Assembly (NCBI GenBank): GCA_948146395.1
Contig: OX411555.1
Coordinates: 40,069,065-40,133,064, forward strand
DNA length: 64,000 bases
Direction of reading: 5' to 3'
Origin: Fragum whitleyi
Lineage: Eukaryota; Mollusca; Bivalvia; Cardiida; Cardiidae
Shown: positions 57,650 to 64,000 of the stretch, piece after piece
Layout: every line of letters starts with the position of its first letter
How positions within the stretch are numbered: the stretch's first letter is position 1
Notes under the pieces: generated by a model
Database searches by the model: none
What the model was told of the DNA's origin: nothing
What the model saw: only the letters and a program-made list of their open reading frames with translations
Position numbers and translations under genes: made by a program

Positions 57650-59338
57650 ACAGGAGGGCCGTTGGCCCTGGGTCGCTCACCTGAGAAAAAAGCTTCATTA
57701 CCTAGGTATGTCCATGCAACCACAGAAAAGGAGATTTTCACTTATTCAATCAGATAACATTTGAAATAATCCCCCCCCCTCTGCTCCTCCCCTGGTCATT
57801 ATTTATTTAAGCTTTTTTTCATAAAAGGTCTGTGATCAGCTAATCTATGCCAGATATATGGGCTGAGTCTGAGACTTTTAAAGTTTTCTTTAATGAGTTG
57901 ATCAATCCATGTCAAATATAAAGGCTGTAGGGATTCAAAACTCTCAACAAAGCACTCTCCCCTCCCCAAGATGCTCTGCACCTGGTGAATCTACAGTCAT
58001 GATTTTAGCTAATTCAATTAATGTCCATATGCTGATCATCTATACCAATTTTCATGTCTGTAGGACTCCTGATTCATTAGAAGAAGTTTAAAGATTTCAA
58101 AAATGATCCAAAGTACTACCCCCTCCCAAGACACTCAGCACCTGGTGACCCTACAGTCATGATTTTAGCTATTTTTATTAATGTCAATATATTGATCACC
58201 CATGACAATTTTCAAGTGTGTAGGGTTCGTGATCCAGGAGAAGAATAAGGTTAAAGATTTCAAAATTGATCCAAAGTACTACCCCCTCCCCCCTAATGCT
58301 CCGCATCTGGTCGCCCTACATTCGTGATTTTAGCTATTTTATTTTAGATCCATATGCTTATCATCCATGCCAATATTGAAGTCTGTAGGGTTCCTGGTTC
58401 ATTAGAGGATGAAGGTTAAAGTTACAAAATTTTCACAAAAGTACTATCCCCTCCCAACTGGTGCTCTGCATCTGGTGGCATTTCACTCATGATTTTAGCT
58501 ATATCTATTAAGGTCTATGAGCTGATCCTCCATGCCAATTTTAAAGTCTATAGGGCTTGTGGTTCAGAAGAAGAAGAAGGTTAAAGATTACAAAATTTTC
58601 ACAAAAGTACTACCCAATCCCCCCTGGTGCTCCACACCTGGTGAATCTACAGTCATGATTTTAGCTTTTTTTATAAAGGTCCATATGCTGATCATCCGTG
58701 CCAATATTCAAGTCTGTCGGGCTCCTGGTTCAGAAGAAGAAGAAGGCTAAAGATTACAAAATTTTCAAAAAAAGTACTACCCCCTCCCCCCTGGTGCTCC
58801 ACACCTGGCGGCCCAACAAATATGATTTTAGCTTTTTTTAGTAAGGTCTATGAGCTGATCCTCCATGCCAAATTTGAAGGCTGTAGGGCTTCTTATTCAG
58901 AAGAAGAAGAAGGTTAAAAATTACAAAATTTACCCAAAGTACTACCCCTCTCCCCTGGTGCTCCCCACCTGGTGGCCCAACAGATATGATTTTAGCTATT
59001 TTTTATTAAGGTCTATAAGCTGATCCTCCATGCCATATTTCAAGGCTGTAGGAGTGCTTGTTCTAAAGAAGAAGAATTTTAAAGATTTTCTTAAATTTTC
59101 AACTTTGGTTGCCATAGCAACCAGAGTTTTTCACCGATTTCAATTCTTTTAGCAATTTTGGAAGTGGACCACCTAGGGAACATTTCTGTAAAATTTCGTG
59201 TAAATTGGCCCAGTAGTTTTTGAGGAGATGTCGTTTAAAGAAATTGTTGATGGATGACGGACAACTGACAACGGACGGACGCCAGACAAAAGGTGATCAC
59301 AATAGCTCACTTGAGCACTTTGTGCTCAGGTGAGTTAA
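57650..59338 (+). mobile_element. HINE-like element, core type E, complete
   Basis: 5' end ACAGGAGGGCCGTTGGCCCT, then GGTCGCTCACCTGAG. About eight units of some 165 bp (CAGTCATGATTTTAGCTATT, TGATCATCCATGCCAATTTT, GTCTGTAGGGCTCCTGGTTC, ACTACCCCCTCCC). A terminal unit of the AGGAGATGTCGTTTAAAGAA kind. ACGGACAACTGACAACGGAC tract. 3' hairpin GAGCACTTTGTGCTC with AGGTGAGTTAA. The 60-72-codon open frames are unit translations. Confidence 0.8.
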
Positions 59339-59411
59339 AAACAGATTTGATGCAGCACAGGTTAATTCAATTTGAATGTCCTATAGATAGACACATACCG
59401 TATGAAATGTT

Positions 59412-59563
59412 TTAAGGTAGTGGACCCATAATATTTTAGCATCATTTTGGAACTCATGGTCTTTCACAATGCTAACAGAGGTTTCCGAATGAAATCATTT
59501 GGAAACATTGGTTAACACTGTTTAAGTTCCTGAATTTTGAAATGTTGCCGACCTTTTATGAGA
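59412..59563. mobile_element. TTAA-ended palindromic MITE (family M2), right end decayed
   Basis: TTAAGGTAGTGGACCCATAA, then GTTTCCGAATGAAATCATTT then GGAAACATTGGTTAACAC. The right terminal repeat is not recovered. Confidence 0.65.
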
Positions 59564-59957
59564 CAGTTCAGAACGGAAAGGGGTCAACCCTGGTCAATCT
59601 TGGCACTCTGCACAGAATGACCAGCACTGATTCTTTTGTATCTAATCTGATCACCCTCTGTTACCACTGACATGTAACATCACACTTTAGGCTTTTTCCT
59701 ACAAAAATCTAGACTAAGCGCATACTACTTACTTTGGCGTGTGTTGTTATGATTTTTTTATCTGTGACGGGTCAAAAAAAAGAGACCATCCACACATTCT
59801 TTACAATATTTTTATTAGAAATGTGTCCCAGATGCCTTGATAATACTTGATTTTAACTTGAGACCCAATGACCTTGAGCTGTGCCCTTGACCTTTGGTAT
59901 CTCAGGGCGAACTCTTTGCATGACACTAGCACTCACTAATACTAGGAAACAACTGTG

Positions 59958-60195
59958 CTATTATGCTCCCGTTCAAAGAGCAGGTCTATTTCTCTGCACT
60001 TGTCAGTCGGTCCCTTCACCAGTCTGTCTGCCCATCCATCTGTAGAACATTTTTTGTCCGGAGCATTTAAGTATGAAAGCTATAATCATTAACTTCGTTG
60101 GTGGATAGATCTCATAGAGGAGAAAGTGCTGTGTACAAGGACCATAACTGTACTCGGCATGTTTTGTGAGTTATTGCCCTTTGATGATTTACAAA
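59958..60195 (-). mobile_element. Type H HINE-like fragment
   Basis: Reverse orientation. TTATGCTCCCGTTCAAAGAG resembles the 3' end, then CAGTCTGTCTGCCCATCCAT, then unit words in reverse (GTGGATAGATCTCATAGAGG, AGTTATTGCCCTTTG). Diverged and truncated. The flanks 59564-59957 and 60196-60480 hold nothing recognised. Confidence 0.55.
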
Positions 60196-60480
60196 TAAAA
60201 CCTCATTATTCTGCATAAATATTTTATGAACATCTCTTGTTCATTTTGAAATTCATCGATGAATTTAGAAAATGCTCCAGATGGATGGGACACCCACAGA
60301 CAGAGGTAAATCCAAGATCTACAAAAATAAGCAATTGATCAAAGGTCAGTTTTGTCGATACAGGTATAGACTAAACTGACCTTTATCATAAACCTAATTT
60401 GAGCATCTTTTAATAGTGAATTATACATTCTGAAATAATGTCTCATCTTTTTGATATGCCTTTTTTTTATCACATTCTAT

Positions 60481-60926
60481 TACAGTTAATAACATTGTGA
60501 AATTGACAAGGTGAATGATTCTGGAATGATTTAGGAATGAAATTGAATGAGTGTGAGGAGCGAGTTTTGAGTGAATTTAATGGGAGATAATCCTATATTA
60601 CAAATTTTGTTCGGGATGAACAAAATTTGCAATATTGATTGCCTCCCTTTACTAAAAAGTGCATACAAGTTCTGTGCACAGCTTCAAATTTCTTCAAGAA
60701 CCTATGAGGCGCTAACTAATTGAATTATGTCAGTGAAATTGCAATTTTTCTTAGTCAAAATTTATTTTGAATGATGTTGTTGATTCCATATTTTTCAATA
60801 TAATAGGTTTGATTGTTTTTTAATGATTTGAGTGAGTGTTTGGAATGAATGATTGGAGCGCTGAGTGATCGATTTAGAATGGTTTAGATTGAGGTGAATG
60901 TCAATTTCACGATGTTATTAACTGTA
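60481..60926 (+). mobile_element. TIR element with TACAGTTAA ends (family M7), copy 1
   Basis: TACAGTTAATAACATTGTGA then AATTGAC at the left; GTCAATTTCACGATGTTATT then AACTGTA at the right. The inside is rich in GAATGA words, with a TTTTGTTCGGGATGAACAAA palindrome near 60606. It lies about 30 bp past the stop codon of the minus-strand gene. Confidence 0.75.
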
Positions 60927-60955
60927 GCACAACGTTCGAACAGTCCTGTCCATTT

Positions 60956-63900
60956 TTATTGCAGGGAAGAAAATCTAGTTCTATGGGCCTGTATAATAGC
61001 CTTTTTATCCACCGGTTCGTATCGCGTGCATACAGGGCGAGGTGTTGACATCAAACGAGGTTTCAGCTCTTCTCGACATTCTCTGTAACTTTGGAGATGG
61101 CCTCTTCTAGTCATCACTTCTTCCATCAATAGGTCAACATATTCTGAAGTGAAGTGAAATATGAAATAAACATATTAATAAATAACCTAAAAGGAAAATC
61201 AATGTCAACAAGTACAGACTTTATTTCTAAACTTTTGTCAAATATACAAAGATCTAATTAGAGTTTTCAATCTACTAAATTGTTGAAAATGAATCTAATA
61301 GGGACTGTGCATGTACCTATAGGAAGAATATCAATTCTCAATTAATATTCAATTTTGAAATACTATCTCTTGTTGACTTGGGTCTGATTAATCTTTTGTA
61401 AAATATCTAGTATTCTACAATTAACAACATCGTGAAATTGATAAGGTGAATGATTTTGGAATGATTTAGGAATGAGATTGAATGAGTATGTGGAGCAAGT
61501 TCTGAATGAATTTAATTGGAGGTAATCCTTTATCACAAATTTTGTTTAGGATGAACAACAGTAGTGATACTTTGTTAAAATATGCATACAAGTTGTATAC
61601 ATAACTTCCTATTTCTTCAGAACCTATGAGAAGCTAACAATTTGTATTATGTCAGTGAAATTCCGAATTTTCTCTTTCAAAATTTATTTTGTATGACGTT
61701 GTTGATTGTATATTTTTCAATCATGGGTTTGAATGTTTTTGAATGGTTTGAGTGACTGTTTGGAATGAATGAATGAAGGGCTGAGTGAGCAATTAAGAAT
61801 GGCTTTGATTGAGGTGAATGTCAATTTCACGATGTAACTAACTGTACATTGTAAAATTCCAAGAATGTCCATCGTTAATGACCCTGATTCTAATTTCTCT
61901 CTTTTTGATGTGTGTAAGGTGGGTTGGGACACATAATCTTTTTTTCTGATAAAACTCAACTTACTGTACGTTACTGATGATTTTATTTCCTTTGCTACTG
62001 GATTCCCATGTTTGTATTTTGGTTTTGAGACTTGCCATCTTTTGGCCCCATCCTTATTTTCAGCTTGGGCTTTGCTAGAATTCTCGTTAAAGTGGAGACA
62101 TGCCAGTTTCAGTCTGTAAAGAGATGAAATTTACTAAGAATCTTTTGAAGCAAAGTTGAATATTACATGAACAACAGACAATTTTCTTAGCTTGATCTGT
62201 TATCAAGTTAAGCTGACTATTGCTCATTACCTGATGAAAAAAGTCTTTCTTTAACAAATAGTAACACAGTTGCTTAGAATGTTACATGCCATGTAACAGT
62301 GACACATTTTATTAGAGATGTTAAAGATTATGGGAGTTTTTTTACTGTACTTTACAATTGCAGAATGTTTAAGCTCATGCATTAAGGTAGCAGACCCGTA
62401 ATAGTTTAGCAACAATTTGAAACTCACGAATTTTTACAATGTTGACCGAGGTTTCCTATTGAAAATCATTTACAAACCTCGGTTAACACTGTTAAAGTTC
62501 ATTGTTTCCAAAATATTGCAGAACTGTTACGGGTCCATGACCTTAATTTTTCAATGTGCCCATCGAAGTTGGGATGTATTATATGACATCCGGTGGACGG
62601 GTGGCATCCACTTTGTCCCCAGGACAACTCTGCCACCTTATTTCAGATTGACTTTAAACTTGGCAGTGATGTTACCTCTCATAATTACAGAGAGCAGGGC
62701 AAAGAACTTACTTTATATCTTGACTATTTTTTCAGTTATTTTCCCTTTATTTTTTTTTAACCTGGCCATCTAGCAGTCTTATGACTGTATGTTTTGACAA
62801 TTTGCTACCTTGTTTTACTGAACTTTTAGGTTAATTTTGTATCGGTGAACAGCACTGGTGTGATAAATTGTTGCAAAAGAATAGTTTCAGTAGAGAAATT
62901 TAGCTGTTTGCCTATTTGTGTTATATTTGCATTTATCAAAACTGCATTACCAACAAATCTCAAATTAAACCTTAAACTAAAGTATGATTTAGAAAATAAT
63001 TTTGAAATCTTACCGTCCTTCCATACTACAGTAGAAGAAGTGCACAAATTTTGTAGCGAAGAAGCAGCAAATCTTATGGAAGGATTCAAGACCGAATGTC
63101 TGGTCTGATGGTGACAGCTTCTGTATGTCCCTGATTAGCCCTTGCCTTTCAACAATGTCTGCTAATTCTTTGTGTGGTTTGGAACCTGAAATAAATTTAG
63201 TTGTACTTATCTGTAAGTTTTTGCTCTCAGTGCTTGGAAAGTTTTGACATACAAAAATGTTTTTGAATTGTAATTCATGTAAACGATACAGTATCTTGAA
63301 AACCTACAAGCCATTTTTCCAAGCGAATAAAGCACATCATTAATCATAGATCATAACTAGAGTATTATAGAACTGTATTATTCTTACATTCAAATGCCTG
63401 GTCATTATTAGTCAAACCTACCAAAAATTGTATTGTTGTATTGAGGCTATGCTTATTGTTCTGAAGCTCATTTTGGGGATAGTATATACTTGTTGTTGGT
63501 ACTTAAAAACTATTGGCACCTCAGTCTACATTCCCCCCCCCCTCCCCAACACACACACACTCCCCCAAAAAAAAACAGCACATGACAATCTTGTTGGTTA
63601 GGAGGATTTGGAATTTAACTGATAAAATATAAATATATTTGTCCAATGTCAAATAAACAAGTAACATACCAGCAATAAACAAATATATGCATGTGTTAGG
63701 TCTGATCAAATTGATAAGAATTTTTCCAGAAAAAACACTAGCTGAAAAAAAACAAACATTTACCATATTTAATCCACTCTCTATCTTCCAAGAGCCCATG
63801 AAGACAGGAAGGAAACAGTGGACCATGGCCATCATGAACATCTGCTACATGATTCAATACTGACTTCCACTTGGCCACAACAAGCTCTCCATCTCCCCCA

Positions 63901-64000
63901 CTACTAGCAGCACAATAGTACAGGTGGTTTGACAAGGACTGTGACCATCTTCCCAGTACATCACACCCTTTTCTTCTTTTTATTAGCTCAATCTTCTTCT
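60956..64000 (-). CDS. Transposon-related multicopy gene, last four exons, open reading frame intact, 5' end beyond window
   Basis: Minus-strand exons 64000-63764, 63185-63014 (172 nt), 62113-61965 (149 nt) and 61143-60956 join with matching phases at GTAAAT, GTAAGA and GTAAGT donors and AG acceptors. They encode 247 residues with no stop until TAA at 60958-60956. Key blocks: SNHLYYCAAS, KWKSVLNHVADVHDGH, LFPSCLHG (exon 1); KLSPSDQTFGLESFHKICCF, FVHFFYCSMEGR (exon 2); LKLACLHFNENSSKAQA, KRWQVSKPKYKHG (exon 3); YVDLLMEEVM, SYRECREELKP, QAHRTRFSSLQ (exon 4). The Cys/His pattern of exon 1 suggests metal binding, an inference. Exon lengths and phases equal those of the relic at 4021-8861. An AATAAA overlaps the stop codon. 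Introns hold an M7 and an M2 element. Similar proteins are widespread in cnidarians, fish and molluscs, with unknown function; a transposase or its domesticated descendant is likely. Confidence 0.8.
61416..61846 (+). mobile_element. TIR element with TACAGTTAA ends (family M7), copy 2
   Basis: TACAATTAACAACATCGTGA to TTTCACGATGTAACTAACTG then TA. Same orientation as copy 1 and alignable over its whole length. It lies in the last intron of the minus-strand gene. Confidence 0.75.
62383..62546. mobile_element. TTAA-ended palindromic MITE (family M2), complete
   Basis: TTAAGGTAGCAGACCCGTAA to TTACGGGTCCATGACCTTAA, with the central hairpin GAGGTTTCCTATTG / ACAAACCTCGGTTAAC. It lies in an intron of the minus-strand gene. 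Best copy of the family. Confidence 0.8.
63531..63562. repeat. C-run and (CA)n tract
   Basis: A run of C with one T, then CAACACACACACAC. Low complexity in the first visible intron of the minus-strand gene. Confidence 0.75.

Noticed and set aside
62826..63108. Overlapping open frames of 87 codons on both strands
   Set aside because: The supported coding signal here is the spliced exon 63185-63014 on the minus strand in a different frame; the long frames extend into intron.
1..64000. CRISPR arrays, operons, ribosome binding sites, bacterial terminators
   Set aside because: The tandem repeats have 140-175-bp units without unique spacers of CRISPR size, and the genes are intron-bearing and eukaryotic. 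None of these prokaryotic features is supported.

Overview
The window looks like nuclear DNA of a bivalve mollusc, probably a clam. It is AT-rich, its coding pieces are short exons separated by GT-AG introns, and it is filled with repeats of a kind I know from bivalve genomes: tandem cores of about 140-175 bp next to (ACGG)n tracts, and tRNA-derived SINEs. There is no operon structure, no CRISPR array and no recognisable functional tRNA or rRNA gene. The species call is an inference.

Coding content is sparse and mostly decayed mobile-element genes. Left to right: (1) 4021-8861 (+), a three-exon transposase-like relic with two nonsense codons; (2) 10241-13320 (+), a SWIM zinc finger / YqaJ nuclease / PHD finger relic with six in-frame stops but no visible frameshift; (3) 26784-28443 (-), a THAP / coiled-coil / DDE_Tnp_4 transposase split by a SINE; (4) 46146-49570 (-), a four-exon transposase-derived relic with frameshifts; (5) 52303-53526 (+), two exons of a P2X7 C-terminal-domain (P2RX7_C) gene; (6) 60956-64000 (-), the last four exons of a gene of the same family as (1), here fully open. 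Genes 1 and 6 share two exon lengths (172 and 149 nt) and the intron phases, so they are DNA-level paralogues.

The rest is layered mobile DNA. The dominant layer is a set of non-autonomous elements with a common plan: 5' ACAAG plus a short hairpin, a subterminal inverted repeat, a tandem-repeat core, an (ACGG)n tract, then a 3' hairpin carrying the complementary subterminal repeat and ending TAA. This fits Helentron-associated elements (HINE, including bivalve pearl elements). I see at least five end types and about ten core types; cores are swapped between ends, elements are nested, and one 3' end forms a head-to-head inverted dimer. Strand for these elements is + when the hairpin/ACAAG end comes first. 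Other layers are 11 SINE copies (7 with exact target-site duplications), six copies of a TTAA-flanked MITE with an internal hairpin, several further terminal-inverted-repeat families, and foldback palindromes.

The genes do not form a pathway. They are relics or members of multicopy, transposon-related families in a repeat-rich stretch. The observations most worth following are the shared architecture of the tandem-repeat elements, a roughly 20-bp core motif common to otherwise different tandem arrays, covarying 5' hairpins, and the open gene at the right edge.
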